Origin: Niveispirillum irakense DSM 11586
GTDB taxonomy: Bacteria; Pseudomonadota; Alphaproteobacteria; Azospirillales; Azospirillaceae
Direction: 5' to 3'
DNA length: 64,000 bases
Assembly: GCF_000429645.1 (NCBI RefSeq)
Contig: NZ_AUCG01000021.1
Coordinates: forward strand, 248,001 to 312,000
A program made the position numbers and the translations under genes. Under the pieces are notes generated by a model that made no database searches, was not told the DNA's origin, and saw only the letters and a program-made list of their open reading frames with translations. Shown here in pieces: positions 1 through 10,085 of the stretch (positions are counted from its first letter, which is position 1; each line of letters begins with the position of its first letter).

Positions 1-1419
1 GGCGGCCAAGGCGAAAGCCGTTTCCACCCATATCCAGCGCTGGTCGCCATGGCGCATGCGATAGGTGACAGGGGGGCAGGGCATGCCGGCGACCAGAATG
101 GTCAAAGCCCGTTCCAACCGGGGTGCATCATCCTCATGCACCCGGTCCAAGGGTGTGCTGCCAACCATGCTCTCGGCGGTGTGGCCCAGCATCCATTCCG
201 CCGAGGGGGAGATATAGAGATAGCTGCCATCCAGGGCATGCAGTGCAACCACATCGCTTCCCTGTTCCGACAACAGGCGATATTGCGCGTCACGGGTGGC
301 CAACTCGGCCGACTGGCGTTGCAGGCCGGCGGCCATTTCATTCACGGCGGCGGCCAGAACGCCGATTTCCCCAGGACCGGTCGCCGCGCGCAGGCCCAGT
401 TCCCCCTGGCCCAGACGCTGCACCGTTCCAAGCAGATGGCGCAGCGGCCAGACAACGGTTTTCGACAGGCCGACATAAAGGATCAGGACAGCCAGCACCG
501 CAACCACACCCGTAATGATCATGTGGCGGGAGAACTCGTTCTCCGCCCGGGCGAGCGCCTCATCCTGGGGAAAACTGACAATCACCTTTACACCGCTATC
601 CCGCAGCGTGGTGAACCCCATCAGCCTGGTTCGCAAGTCCACGCCAATACCGGAAACGGTCCCGGTATCATGGGCCATGACAGTGGCGACGAAGGCCAGA
701 TCCCGGACGGAAGTACCCTCCAGCCCACTGATCCGGGGAAAGCGGCTGAGCACAGAGCCGGTGCCGTCCAGCGCCATCAGGCTCAATCCCGGATTGGCCT
801 GGGTTACCCGCTCAGCGACGGCTTCCAGCCAGTCGAGCTGCAGTCCGGCAAGGGCAACGCCGATGGTTTGTCGTTCCGGCCCGATTACGGGCTGGGCATA
901 GACCATGATCGGCCGGTTGTTGGTCAATGCACGCAGATAGCCGCTAAGCGCAGGTCGGCCTGTGGCAAGGACGGTTTTGAAGTAATCCCTCTCCGCCAGA
1001 TTCCGGTTGCGATCCAGGGTTTGTGTGGCGCACAGGACCGTGCCGTCCCGTTGCGCGATGAAAATGTTCGACACCCAGGGCTGTGCGGCCTTCAGCATCG
1101 TCAGTTGTTCAGTGCAGAGGGTGGGGTTTGTATAGGCCACCCGGGTGGCAGCCACATTCACCAGCCGCTGAACATTCAGCAGCAATTCCGAATGCTGGGC
1201 GGCAATGGCCTGGGCAATGTCCATGGCGCGACGCTGCGCCAGCATGACGGCGTCGTTCTGGCGGGCGCTGTTTTCAACAATCAACACCGCTGCCATGGCG
1301 GCCACAACCGACACCACGAGAAGGGTCAATCGGCCGCGTAAGGTCAGGAAGGGAGCAAATGCCATTTTCCATCCGGCAATCCGCCCGCCGGCCTGGATGG
1401 TCCGGGGATGCGCTGTCAC
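1..1419 (-). CDS. Membrane sensor protein, dCache-HAMP-PAS (partial, C-terminus outside window)
   Basis: The frame stays open for 473 codons to the left edge, so the C-terminal output domain (kinase, cyclase or other) is not visible. A GTG start at 1419 is chosen because AAAGGGAG lies 6 bases upstream; an in-frame ATG at 1365 is the alternative. In order: a first membrane segment (about residues 23-43), a roughly 250-residue periplasmic region of double-Cache type (it contains the typical DRNLAERDYF-like stretch and a GVALAGLQLDWL-like second half), a second membrane segment (about 293-313), a HAMP linker (about 313-360), and a PAS domain from about residue 378 (ALDGSYLYISPSAEWMLG). The domain order is that of an extracellular small-ligand sensor. 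It is divergent from the MHYT kinase, so the two may share the 200-base promoter region. The missing output domain prevents a firmer call. Confidence 0.8.
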   Translation of the reverse strand, partial: MTAHPRTIQAGGRIAGWKMAFAPFLTLRGRLTLLVVSVVAAMAAVLIVENSARQNDAVMLAQRRAMDIAQAIAAQHSELLLNVQRLVNVAATRVAYTNPTLCTEQLTMLKAAQPWVSNIFIAQRDGTVLCATQTLDRNRNLAERDYFKTVLATGRPALSGYLRALTNNRPIMVYAQPVIGPERQTIGVALAGLQLDWLEAVAERVTQANPGLSLMALDGTGSVLSRFPRISGLEGTSVRDLAFVATVMAHDTGTVSGIGVDLRTRLMGFTTLRDSGVKVIVSFPQDEALARAENEFSRHMIITGVVAVLAVLILYVGLSKTVVWPLRHLLGTVQRLGQGELGLRAATGPGEIGVLAAAVNEMAAGLQRQSAELATRDAQYRLLSEQGSDVVALHALDGSYLYISPSAEWMLGHTAESMVGSTPLDRVHEDDAPRLERALTILVAGMPCPPVTYRMRHGDQRWIWVETAFALAA

Positions 1420-1623
1420 GTCATACTCCCTTTCCTGTATATGCGAATGCTGGTGCAAGTGGCACTACTACCCCGATAACCATAGGTATAGGTGTATTTA
1501 TCGTCCCTTGCACCTTCTCCCTGGGATAGGATTCCCTGGCCCTTCGGCACCGTCACCTTGGGTGCGCTATGCCCTTCGTGATACCATGCTGCATTAACAA
1601 GCGACGCCCCTGTAAACGGCACG

Positions 1624-3753
1624 TTGACCATTGCGCGACAGCGGTGGGATATCGGCCCCTTTTGGCATGGAACTATAAGTGTGGGATGGGTAGTGATCGG
1701 CCTATGCTTTACTTCCGAGGCGACAGGGGCGGCTTTTTCGCATGACCCCTGGTTGGTGCTGTTATCCTTCCTGACGGCGGCCGTTGCGGCCTTCGTCGCT
1801 CTGGATATGGTGGAGCGGTTGCGTCATGCCGCCGGCCTGTCCCGCATCTGGTGGCTTGCGGGTGCGTCGGCGGCGCTGGGTGGCGGTATCTGGGCGATGC
1901 ATTTCATTGCCATGCTGGCATTCCAACTGGATGTGCCGATCGGTTTCGACGGCGGGTTGACCGCCGTTTCCCTGATCACCGCCATCTGTGTCGTGGCTCT
2001 TGGGCTGTGGTGGGTGCGCGCGGAGCGCGGCCTGTCCCGGCTGCTGCCGGCGGGTATCCTGGTTGGCACGGGCATCGCCTCCATGCATTACATGGGGATG
2101 GCGGCTTTGCTGGTGCCGGGTCGCATCGCGTATCGCCCGGAAATGTTCATCCTTTCCGTGGTCATCGCAATGGTCGCCTCCAGCCTGGCCCTTGCCCTGG
2201 CTTTCCGGGTGCGGCGCCTGTCCCATCGTCTGCTGGCGGCCCTGGTAATGGCGGTTGCCGTCAGCAGCATGCATTATGTCGGCATGGCCGGCCTGGTCAT
2301 CACGCTTGATCCCGTTGGTCCGCCTTCGGATGGTGGCCTGTCCCGCTTCCTGCTGGCGTTGATGGTTGCCGCCATTACCTATGGTTTGCTGCTTCTGGCA
2401 CTGGGCGCAAGCATTGCCGACCGCCGCATCAACGCCGCTGCGGCACGGGAGGCTGAACAATTGCGTCTGGCCAACCGCGCCCTTGAGCGGGAGGTGGAAG
2501 AGCGGCGGCGCATGGAACTGGAGTTGGAACAGGCGCGCGCCGCCCTGGAACAGCGGGTCGAGGAACGCACCCGCGACCTTCAGGATGCCCGCTTGCGTGC
2601 CGAGGCGGCCAACCGGGCGAAATCCGAGTTCCTCGCCAGCATGAGCCATGAGTTGCGTACACCGCTCAATTCCATCATGGGCTTTGCGCAACTGCTGTTG
2701 TTCAATCGCGTGCGGGAGCCTTTGACCGCCAAGCAGGAACGGGCTGCCACCCAGATCGACAAGGCCGGCCATCTGCTGTTGCGCCTGATTGATGAGGTGC
2801 TGGATCTGGCACGGGTGGAGGCTGGCCGGATGAGCCTTTCCATGGAGGCCGTCGATCTGTCGGCGGTGGTGGCCGATCTGGTGAGCGCGATGCAACCGGC
2901 GGCGCAGACGGCCAGGATCGCTTTCCATACAGCCTTTGACCCCTCGCTCCCCCCGGTTGCGGCTGACAGGACGCGCCTGCACCAGGTTCTGTCGAATCTG
3001 GTATCCAATGCCGTCAAATATAATCGGGAGGGCGGAAGCGTCACCATAAGGGCCCATGTGCACGAAGAGTGTATCCGGCTTTCGGTCCGGGATACCGGTA
3101 TCGGCATCCCGGCAGACCGGCTGGCGGAACTGTTTCAGCCTTTCAACCGGCTGGGGCGGGAGCATGGGGCCATTGAAGGCACCGGTATCGGCCTGACCAT
3201 CTGCAAGCGTCTTCTGGAAGCGATGGGATCGGAATTACGGGTGGAAACCCACGAAGGCTGGGGCAGCGAATTTTATTTCGATCTCTTCCCTGCCGCGCAG
3301 GCTGCATCACCCTCCGGGCAGGGGCATTCCCCCCGGCGTCTGGCCGCCGGTCACCATTTCACCATGCTCTATATTGAGGATAACCCCGCGAATATCGAAC
3401 TGATGCAGGATGTGATGGCGGCGGTGGAAGGGGCGGAACTGTTCGTGGCGCCCGATCCGGGATCGGGTCTGCAGATGGCGGTCGATACCCAACCCGACAT
3501 CATCCTGCTGGACATCAATCTCCCCGGCATGGATGGCTTCGAGATGCTGCGCCGCCTGCGGGCCGACCCGTCTACCGCTGCCATTCCCGTGCTGGCGTTG
3601 AGCGCCAATGCCATGCCGGCACAGGTGGAAAAAGGGTTGGCCGCCGGCTTCCTGCGGTATCTGACCAAGCCGCTGGACATGGAAGAATTCATGGGCGCCC
3701 TGTCTTATGCGCTGGGAGAGCGCCGGCAGCCGCCCCGCCCGGTTAAGGCCTGA
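1624..3753 (+). CDS. MHYT-domain hybrid histidine kinase with C-terminal receiver
   Basis: Inner-membrane sensor kinase of 709 residues. The N-terminal third is an MHYT domain: seven predicted membrane helices carrying three diagnostic motifs, WAMHFIAM (near residue 97), SMHYMGM (near 155) and SMHYVGM (near 215), which in this family are proposed to bind copper and sense a diatomic gas. A coiled coil (about 270-330) leads to the HisKA domain with SHELRTPLN (phosphoacceptor His342), then a HATPase domain (N box [13 protein letters not shown]1 box DTGIGIP, G2 box GTGIGL). The C-terminus is a receiver with [11 protein letters not shown] (Asp630) and LTKPLD. The start is uncertain: no in-frame ATG precedes the MHYT domain, so TTG at 1624 (used here) or GTG at 1681 must serve. 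No partner regulator is adjacent; the attached receiver suggests a phosphorelay. Signal sensed is unknown. Confidence 0.88.
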   Translation: MTIARQRWDIGPFWHGTISVGWVVIGLCFTSEATGAAFSHDPWLVLLSFLTAAVAAFVALDMVERLRHAAGLSRIWWLAGASAALGGGIWAMHFIAMLAFQLDVPIGFDGGLTAVSLITAICVVALGLWWVRAERGLSRLLPAGILVGTGIASMHYMGMAALLVPGRIAYRPEMFILSVVIAMVASSLALALAFRVRRLSHRLLAALVMAVAVSSMHYVGMAGLVITLDPVGPPSDGGLSRFLLALMVAAITYGLLLLALGASIADRRINAAAAREAEQLRLANRALEREVEERRRMELELEQARAALEQRVEERTRDLQDARLRAEAANRAKSEFLASMSHELRTPLNSIMGFAQLLLFNRVREPLTAKQERAATQIDKAGHLLLRLIDEVLDLARVEAGRMSLSMEAVDLSAVVADLVSAMQPAAQTARIAFHTAFDPSLPPVAADRTRLHQVLSNLVSNAVKYNREGGSVTIRAHVHEECIRLSVRDTGIGIPADRLAELFQPFNRLGREHGAIEGTGIGLTICKRLLEAMGSELRVETHEGWGSEFYFDLFPAAQAASPSGQGHSPRRLAAGHHFTMLYIEDNPANIELMQDVMAAVEGAELFVAPDPGSGLQMAVDTQPDIILLDINLPGMDGFEMLRRLRADPSTAAIPVLALSANAMPAQVEKGLAAGFLRYLTKPLDMEEFMGALSYALGERRQPPRPVKA

Positions 3754-3873
3754 AAGACGGCCACCGTGGATAATGTGCGGAAGCGAAAAAACTGCATAAA
3801 TATTATAAAATCGGATGCAGGGTATTAACACGGGCCGCGTATAAGAAGGGCACCCTTTGTCCTCCCTTCGTCG

Positions 3874-5253
3874 ATGACCCTGATGCAAGCTGCCAGCCAA
3901 GCCACCGCTTCCACCAAGCCGCCATCCCTGAAACGGTCCCGACGCAAGGGCGGGCGCCGTGTCCTGTATGCCGGTATCGCCCTTCTGGCCGCCGCCGGCG
4001 CCGGAATTGCCTGGTGGCTTTCCAGCGCCGGGTCGACGGGGGAAGGTCAGTACCTGACCACTGCCGTGGAGCGGGGGGACATTGAAGACAGCGTTGCTGC
4101 GCTGGGTAACCTTCAGCCGCTGGATTATGTGGATGTCGGCACCCAGGTTTCCGGCCAGCTCCGCAAAATCCATTTCCTGGTGGGCCAGGAAGTGGAGCAG
4201 GGCACCCTGCTGGCGGAAATCGACCCCACCGTCTATCAGTCCCGCGTGGATTCCGACAAAGCGCAGCTTGAAAACCTGAACGCGCAACTGGCGCAGCGGG
4301 AAGCGGAACTGGTGCTGGCCAAACAGCAGTTTGAGCGTCAGCGCAACCTGTTGAAGGATAACGCCACCAGCCAGGACAGCTTCCAGAGCGCGGAGGCCAA
4401 TCTGCGCGCTGCTGAAGCCTCGATCCGGTCTGTGAATGCACAGATCCGCCAGACAACCTCCACCCTGCGGGGGGATGAGGCGAACCTGGGCTATACCAAG
4501 ATTTACGCGCCCATGACCGGCACTGTCGTGTCGCAAAACGCCAAGCAGGGCCAGACCCTGAATGCCAACCAGTCCGCGCCGATCGTGTTGCGCATCGCCG
4601 ATCTGGCCAAGATGACGGTGACGACCCAGGTTTCGGAGGCCGATGTCTCGCGCCTGAAGATCGGCATGCCGGCTTATTTCACCACCCTTGGCCGTCCGGA
4701 TCGCCGCTGGCAGGGGACATTGCGGCAGGTGGAGCCGACACCGACGGTGGAAAATAACGTCGTCCTCTATAATGCCCTGTTCGATGTGGGCAATGAGGGC
4801 GGCCAGTTGATGACGCAGATGACCGCGCAGGTCTTCTTCGTTGTCGCCCAGGCCAAGGACACGCTGCGCATTCCGCTGGCCGCCCTGCGTGCGCCGGGCC
4901 GCCCGGAAGGGGCGCCGCCCCGTGGTGGCGATGGTGCCCCGCGTCGGCCGGGCGCTGGCTCCGAAGCGGGGCCCAGGGCTGAAGGGGCACCCCGTCAGCG
5001 CCCCGCACCGGCAGCAGACGGCGAGGCTGGCCCCGGCGGGCGCCCCCGCATGGTCACGGTCCTGAAGGCCGATGGCACGACGGAAGAGCGGCGGATCATG
5101 GTCGGTGTTGCGGACCGGGTGAATATCCAGGTTCTGTCCGGCCTGGAGGAAGGGGAGCGCGTGGTGATTGGACGTGCCTTGCCCGCAGGACAGGCCCGTA
5201 GCATGCAACAGCAGCAGCAGGGGCCGCGCATGCGTCCGCCGGGGGTGTTATGA
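3874..5253 (+). CDS. macA: MacA-like periplasmic adaptor subunit of a tripartite efflux pump
   Basis: 459-residue membrane-fusion protein. A single N-terminal membrane anchor (about residues 29-49) follows a Lys/Arg-rich cytoplasmic start. Then come the first half of the lipoyl-like domain ([19 protein letters not shown]), a long alpha-helical hairpin (about 125-205), the second lipoyl half ([18 protein letters not shown]), a beta-barrel domain and a membrane-proximal domain. It links the inner-membrane MacB to the outer-membrane channel encoded next. Its stop overlaps the macB start (ATGA), showing translational coupling. Odd feature: about 60 residues rich in Pro, Gly, Arg and Ala (about 345-395) are inserted before the last domain. 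No clear ribosome-binding site is seen; ATG at 3883 is an alternative start. The substrate is not predictable. Confidence 0.9.
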   Translation: MTLMQAASQATASTKPPSLKRSRRKGGRRVLYAGIALLAAAGAGIAWWLSSAGSTGEGQYLTTAVERGDIEDSVAALGNLQPLDYVDVGTQVSGQLRKIHFLVGQEVEQGTLLAEIDPTVYQSRVDSDKAQLENLNAQLAQREAELVLAKQQFERQRNLLKDNATSQDSFQSAEANLRAAEASIRSVNAQIRQTTSTLRGDEANLGYTKIYAPMTGTVVSQNAKQGQTLNANQSAPIVLRIADLAKMTVTTQVSEADVSRLKIGMPAYFTTLGRPDRRWQGTLRQVEPTPTVENNVVLYNALFDVGNEGGQLMTQMTAQVFFVVAQAKDTLRIPLAALRAPGRPEGAPPRGGDGAPRRPGAGSEAGPRAEGAPRQRPAPAADGEAGPGGRPRMVTVLKADGTTEERRIMVGVADRVNIQVLSGLEEGERVVIGRALPAGQARSMQQQQQGPRMRPPGVL

Positions 5254-7229
5254 GCAGCCCGCAGCAGAAGCCCCAGGCCACGCCGCTGATCGAACTGGTC
5301 GACATCACCAAGACCTATGCGACTGGCGAACTGGCGGTGCAGGTGCTGAAAGGCATCTCGCTCAAGATTTATCCCGGTGAATTTGTTGCCATCATGGGGG
5401 CATCGGGGTCGGGCAAATCGACCCTGATGAATATCCTGGGCTGTCTGGACCGACCGTCCACCGGGCAGTACCTGTTCGATGGGCAGGATGTGTCCACCTT
5501 TGACCGGGATATGCTGGCGGCGCTGCGGCGCGAGGCGTTCGGCTTCGTGTTCCAGAGCTACAACCTGATCCCGATGGCCACCGCGACCGAGAATGTCGAG
5601 GTGCCGGCCATCTATGCCGGCATGTCACGGGATGCGCGGCGGGAACGGGCGGAACAGCTTCTGTCTTCTCTGGGGCTGGAAGAGCGTCTGGACCATAGGC
5701 CCAGCCAGCTTTCCGGTGGTCAGCAACAGCGTGTTTCCATCGCCCGCGCGCTGGTCAATGGCGGCCAGGTGATCCTGGCGGACGAGCCGACGGGTGCGCT
5801 GGACAGCCGCAGCGGTGTGGAGGTTATGCGCCTGCTGCGGGAACTGGCGGACCAGGGTCACACCATCATCCTGATCACCCATGACCGGGATGTGGCCAAC
5901 AATGCCCGCCGGCTGGTGGAGTTGAAGGATGGGCAGGTCATTGCTGACGGGCCGCCGGACGGCGCGCAAGCAGCCCCGCCGCCGCCCGTGCCTGCCCGAT
6001 CCGTTCATGTGCCGCAACAGGGTGAGGATGAAGGCTGGAACTTCCGTGAGTTGACGGAAGCCTTCCGTATGGCGATGCGGGCCCTGACCGCCAATCTTTA
6101 TCGCACGGTGCTGACGCTGCTGGGCATCGTCATCGGTGTGGCATCCGTGGTGGCGATGCTGGCGGTGGGCAACGGGTCCAAGCAATCCGTGATGGACCAG
6201 ATGAGTGCCATGGGCACCAACCTGCTGCTGGTCCGCCCCGGCGCGCCAGGGCAGCGCAACGCCAATGGTGTGGCAACGCTGGTTCCTGATGACGCCATCG
6301 CGATTTCAGCCTTGCCTAATGTCACTGCTGCCGTCCCGGAATATACCGGCGGCATGACGGCACGCGCCGGCAACCTGGATTACCAGACGCAGGTGAATGC
6401 GACGACGCCCGCCATGGTGGTGGCCAAAAGCTGGCCGGTGGAGAGCGGTGTTTTCTTCAGTGAGGATGACCAGCAGCGCTATGCGCCTGTGGCTGTCATC
6501 GGCAAGACGGTGGCCGCTAACCTGTTCCCCGACCAGGACCCGGTTGGTCGCTATATGCTGTTGAAGAATGTGCCGTTCCAGGTGATCGGCGTGATGTCTG
6601 CCAAGGGCGCCACGCCATTCGGCCAGGATCAGGATGACGTGGTGTTCGTGCCGCTCAGCACGGGTTCGCTGCGCCTGTTCGGCCAGCGCAACCTGCGCAC
6701 CATCACGGTGCTGGTGGATAATCTGGAACGGATTGACGAGACGCAGACCGAGGTTACCTCCCTGCTGATCGCCCGCCATCAGGCGGAAGATTTCCAGATC
6801 CGCAACACCGCTTCCATCATCGAGACGCAATCGGCGATGCGCGACACGATGACGGTGCTGCTGGGGTCCATCGCGGCCATTTCCCTGTTGGTCGGTGGCA
6901 TCGGCGTGATGAACATCATGCTGGTCAATGTGACGGAGCGGACGCGCGAAATTGGTATCCGCATGGCGACCGGCGCCCGCACCCGTCACGTGATGCAGCA
7001 ATTCATGCTGGAAGCACTGCTTGTTTCCGCCCTGGGTGGTGTCGTCGGGGTTGTTCTGGGCTTGTCCATCGGCCTGCTGCTGTCGGCTTTGGGCACACCG
7101 ATCCAGCTTTCGCTGGCGCCGGTTGCCCTGGCATTCGGCTGTGCCTTCGGTACCGGCCTGGTCTTTGGTTACACCCCCGCCCGCCGCGCCGCCATGCTCG
7201 ACCCCGTCGTTGCCCTTGCGTCCGACTGA
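5250..7229 (+). CDS. macB: MacB-like ABC transporter, fused ATPase and permease
   Basis: 659 residues, the usual MacB length (about 650). The N-terminal ATPase has Walker [10 protein letters not shown] (near residue 50), signature [14 protein letters not shown] (near 155), Walker [13 protein letters not shown] (near 173) and the switch His in LITHDRD. A linker leads to the first membrane helix (about 285-305, [15 protein letters not shown]), then a large periplasmic domain (about 310-530), and three C-terminal helices of the FtsX type ([29 protein letters not shown]). Family members use ATP hydrolysis in the cytoplasm to drive export of macrolides, lipopeptides or other periplasmic substrates through MacA and an outer-membrane factor. 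Second gene of a three-gene operon; the start overlaps the macA stop by four bases. Confidence 0.93.
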   Translation: MSSPQQKPQATPLIELVDITKTYATGELAVQVLKGISLKIYPGEFVAIMGASGSGKSTLMNILGCLDRPSTGQYLFDGQDVSTFDRDMLAALRREAFGFVFQSYNLIPMATATENVEVPAIYAGMSRDARRERAEQLLSSLGLEERLDHRPSQLSGGQQQRVSIARALVNGGQVILADEPTGALDSRSGVEVMRLLRELADQGHTIILITHDRDVANNARRLVELKDGQVIADGPPDGAQAAPPPPVPARSVHVPQQGEDEGWNFRELTEAFRMAMRALTANLYRTVLTLLGIVIGVASVVAMLAVGNGSKQSVMDQMSAMGTNLLLVRPGAPGQRNANGVATLVPDDAIAISALPNVTAAVPEYTGGMTARAGNLDYQTQVNATTPAMVVAKSWPVESGVFFSEDDQQRYAPVAVIGKTVAANLFPDQDPVGRYMLLKNVPFQVIGVMSAKGATPFGQDQDDVVFVPLSTGSLRLFGQRNLRTITVLVDNLERIDETQTEVTSLLIARHQAEDFQIRNTASIIETQSAMRDTMTVLLGSIAAISLLVGGIGVMNIMLVNVTERTREIGIRMATGARTRHVMQQFMLEALLVSALGGVVGVVLGLSIGLLLSALGTPIQLSLAPVALAFGCAFGTGLVFGYTPARRAAMLDPVVALASD

Positions 7230-7253
7230 CGCCAGCCATTGGATGATCCACGC

Positions 7254-8675
7254 ATGATCGCCCGCCGTCTTTCCCGGCCCCTGTCCCTTGTCCTGCTGAC
7301 TGGCACCGCCCTGCTGGGCGCCTGCTCCCATGCTGGCGACATGGCGGTGCCGCAGCCTGTCACCCCCCAAGCCGCCTGGACCCAACCGGTTGATGCCGCC
7401 GCCGCCTGGCCGGCCGCTGACTGGTGGCAGGGCTTCAACTCCCCCGAATTGCTGACCCTGCTGGGCGAAGCGCGCACCGCCAATACCGATCTGGCAGCGG
7501 CGGCCCTGCGGCTGCGGCAGGCGCAACTGCGTCAGATCCAGGCCGATGCCTCCCTGCTGCCCAGCGTGGGCGGCAGTGCGGGGATCAGCCGGCAGGAGAG
7601 TGACCGTTGGGGTAATGGCTCCGGCAATGATGGCACCGGCTCCTCCTCCAGCGGGCGGACCAGTGCCAGCCTGGGCCTTTCGGCCTCTTATGAACTGGAT
7701 TTCTGGGGGCGTAACCGCGCTGGTGCCACCAGTGCCGCTGCCGCGACGGCGATCAGCGCCCTGGATCGGGAGACGGTGGCCCTGACCGTCACCGCTGATG
7801 TCGCCAATACCTATTTCCAGGTGCTTTCCCTGCGCGACCGCCGTCGTAGCGCGGAGGAGAACCTGGAACTGGCCGAACGTGTCATGTCGGTGGTGGATTC
7901 CCGCTACCGCAATGGCGCGGCCACGGCGCTGGAAGTGGCGCAGCAGCGCAATGCACTGGTATCGCAGCAGGCGACCATCCCCGCCCTGCGCCAGCAGGAA
8001 CTGGATGCAACCTTGAATCTGGCGGTGCTGCTGGGCCGCCAGCCGCAGGATATCGCGGTTGCCACCGATGGGCTGGGCGGGCTGGGCCTGCCGCGCACCG
8101 GCACCGGTGTGCCGGCTGACCTGCTGGAACGCCGGCCCGATCTTAAGGCGGCATCGCTTCAGCTTGTCGCGGCGGGGGCCGATATCGTGGCGGCGCGGGC
8201 CGCCCTTTATCCCACCACCAGCATCAGCCTGTCGGGCAATCTGTCCGGCGGCGGGTTGAGCAGTCTTGTCAACGCGCCCCTGGCCACCGCCAATCTGGGC
8301 CTGTCGCTGGCGCAAAGCCTGTTTGATGGCGGCAGCCGCCGCGCCGGGGTGGAGATTGCCGAGACGCGGAAGCTGGAACTGGTGGAGAGCTATCGTGCTT
8401 CCATCCTGACTGCCTTCTCGGACGTGGAAACGGCACTGGGCGCCGCCCGCAATGCGGAAACCCAGCGCCGCCTGCAGGAGGAATCGGTCCGGCTGGCGCG
8501 GGAGGTTTTCCGTCTGGCGGAAACCCGCTACCGGGAAGGGGCGGTTGATCTGCTGACCCTGCTGGATGCGCAGCGTTCCCTGCTGTCAGCCCAGGATCAG
8601 TTGACCCAGACCCGGCTGGCGGAGTTGCAGGCCGCCATCGCCCTGTTCCGGTCCCTGGGCGGTGGCTGGGCCTGA
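7254..8675 (+). CDS. Outer-membrane efflux lipoprotein (NodT/TolC family)
   Basis: 473 residues. The ATG at 7254 gives a typical lipoprotein signal: basic start, hydrophobic core and lipobox LLGAC with Cys24. A TTG 15 bases upstream is in frame but would only lengthen the signal. Two repeated outer-membrane-efflux domains follow, each with the long helices and beta strands that build the trimeric channel (SYELDFWGRNRAGA in the first; LSLAQSLFDGGSRRAGVE in the second). Typical landmarks include DLLERRPDLKAA and REGAVDLLTLLDAQRSLL. It begins 24 bases after macB on the same strand and completes a MacA-MacB-outer-membrane-factor pump. No separate promoter is evident. Substrate unknown. Confidence 0.92.
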   Translation: MIARRLSRPLSLVLLTGTALLGACSHAGDMAVPQPVTPQAAWTQPVDAAAAWPAADWWQGFNSPELLTLLGEARTANTDLAAAALRLRQAQLRQIQADASLLPSVGGSAGISRQESDRWGNGSGNDGTGSSSSGRTSASLGLSASYELDFWGRNRAGATSAAAATAISALDRETVALTVTADVANTYFQVLSLRDRRRSAEENLELAERVMSVVDSRYRNGAATALEVAQQRNALVSQQATIPALRQQELDATLNLAVLLGRQPQDIAVATDGLGGLGLPRTGTGVPADLLERRPDLKAASLQLVAAGADIVAARAALYPTTSISLSGNLSGGGLSSLVNAPLATANLGLSLAQSLFDGGSRRAGVEIAETRKLELVESYRASILTAFSDVETALGAARNAETQRRLQEESVRLAREVFRLAETRYREGAVDLLTLLDAQRSLLSAQDQLTQTRLAELQAAIALFRSLGGGWA

Positions 8676-8693
8676 TCAGCCCGGCTCCGGCCC

Positions 8694-10085
8694 CTATAGG
8701 TGCAGGTAAAGCTGGTAATCCAGGTCTGGCACGGCCGCCATCACGCGGGCTAACTCAGCCCGTTTGATGGCGGTGAAGGATCGGTGCAATTCCGGCCCCA
8801 GGGCTTGCTTCAGGAATGCCGAGGCCTCTGCCTTTATCAGTGCCTGATGCCAGTCACGCGGCATGGTCGCGGTGCGGGCGGTAACCGGGGCGGGTTGCGG
8901 CTGGCCGCTGCGACTGGCGGGGCCGGGCTCGATGCTGTTTTCCAGCCCATGGCTTATGCCCGCCAGCACGGTGGCGCCGACGAGATAGGGGTTGGCGTCC
9001 ACGCCTGCCGGTCGATGTTCCACCCGTCTGGCCTGTGCGGGCCCGGCAGGCACCCGCAGGGCGACGGATCGGTCATTCACGCCCCAACTGGGTTCCACCG
9101 GCGCATAGAGATTGGCGACGTAGCGTCGCCAGCTATTGGCGTGCGGCGCGAAGACCAGCATGCTTTCAGCCATGGTGTCGGCCAGTCCGCCGATGGCGTG
9201 GCGGAGAACCGGAACCAATTCACCATCTGCCTTTTCCGAAAAATGGTTGCCGCCCGCGCCATCGCCCAGCGATACGTGCAGATGCATTCCAGACCCGGCC
9301 CGCCCCTGGAACGGCTTGGCCATGAAGCAGGCGATCATCCCATGGCGGCGGGCAATGGCCCGCACCAGCCGCTTCAGCATGATCAGGTCATCGGCGGCAC
9401 GCATCAGGCAGGGGCGGTAATGCAGGGTCAACTCATACTGGCCCGGTGCATATTCTGCGATCAGGGTTTCCAGCGGCAGGCCCTGGGCTGATGCAGCCTG
9501 ATAGATGGCGGCGAAAACGGGCTGCATCCCGTCCAGATCATCCAGCCCATAGACCTGGATCTGGTCGTGACGGCGCCCGTCCAGCGCCATGGAAGCCGGG
9601 CGCGGCCTGCCATCGGGGCCGGGGGTGGCGTCCAGCAGGTAAAATTCCAGCTCGAACGCGCCGGCCGGATGGTACCCATCCTCCTTCAACGCTGCGATCT
9701 GGCGGGCCAGCGCATGGCGGGGATCGGCCCCAAAAGGCTGCCCGTCCAGCCCATAGAGCGATACCAGCACCTGTGCCCGCGCCGGGTGGGTGAAGGGCAG
9801 GGGGGCCAGGGTACCGGGGACCGGCCAGACGCGCAGGTCGGCATCGCCCATTGCCCAGACCAGCCCGGTTTCCTCCACATCCTCTCCCGTCACATCCAGT
9901 CCCAGGATGGAACTGGGCAGGTGGCGCCCCTGGCGGTAGAGGCTTTCCAATTCATGCCGGCGGATGATCTTGCCCCGGCCGACGCCATTGGCATCGACCA
10001 GCACGATATCCACCGCCTCAATCTCCGGATGGGTGGCCAGGAAGCGTTCGGCCTCCTCCCACGGGGCAAAGGGCGGCCCGCTCAT
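8694..10085 (-). CDS. Glutamine synthetase family protein, PuuA-like gamma-glutamyl ligase
   Basis: 463 residues with the glutamine synthetase beta-grasp domain (about 15-110, including DANGVGRGKIIRR) and catalytic domain (AFELEFYLLD, GQYELTLHYRP, FMAKPFQGRAGSGMHLHVS, RRVEHRPAGVDANPYL). The branch is that of gamma-glutamylputrescine synthetase and relatives, which ligate glutamate to an amine using ATP, rather than the ammonia-assimilating GlnA: the GlnA adenylylation loop is absent. Its start overlaps the stop of the upstream aminotransferase by four bases (ATGA), so the two are translationally coupled. With the aminotransferase it points to catabolism of a polyamine or other amine. The substrate is an inference; a second member of the family lies at 56292-57635. 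Confidence 0.85.
   Translation of the reverse strand: MSGPPFAPWEEAERFLATHPEIEAVDIVLVDANGVGRGKIIRRHELESLYRQGRHLPSSILGLDVTGEDVEETGLVWAMGDADLRVWPVPGTLAPLPFTHPARAQVLVSLYGLDGQPFGADPRHALARQIAALKEDGYHPAGAFELEFYLLDATPGPDGRPRPASMALDGRRHDQIQVYGLDDLDGMQPVFAAIYQAASAQGLPLETLIAEYAPGQYELTLHYRPCLMRAADDLIMLKRLVRAIARRHGMIACFMAKPFQGRAGSGMHLHVSLGDGAGGNHFSEKADGELVPVLRHAIGGLADTMAESMLVFAPHANSWRRYVANLYAPVEPSWGVNDRSVALRVPAGPAQARRVEHRPAGVDANPYLVGATVLAGISHGLENSIEPGPASRSGQPQPAPVTARTATMPRDWHQALIKAEASAFLKQALGPELHRSFTAIKRAELARVMAAVPDLDYQLYLHL

Noticed and set aside
49-1341. Long open frame on the plus strand opposite the Cache-PAS sensor gene
   Set aside because: Its product is low-complexity and Gly/Gln/His/Arg-rich, has no ribosome-binding site, and is the mirror of a real gene with clear domains.
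3307-5208. 633-codon minus-strand frame across the MHYT kinase end and macA
   Set aside because: Composition is typical of antisense shadows in GC-rich DNA, and it spans two real genes on the other strand.
6306-8315. 669-codon minus-strand frame opposite macB and the outer-membrane factor
   Set aside because: Rich in Gly, Gln, Arg and His, with no domain features; the plus strand encodes well-defined transport proteins.
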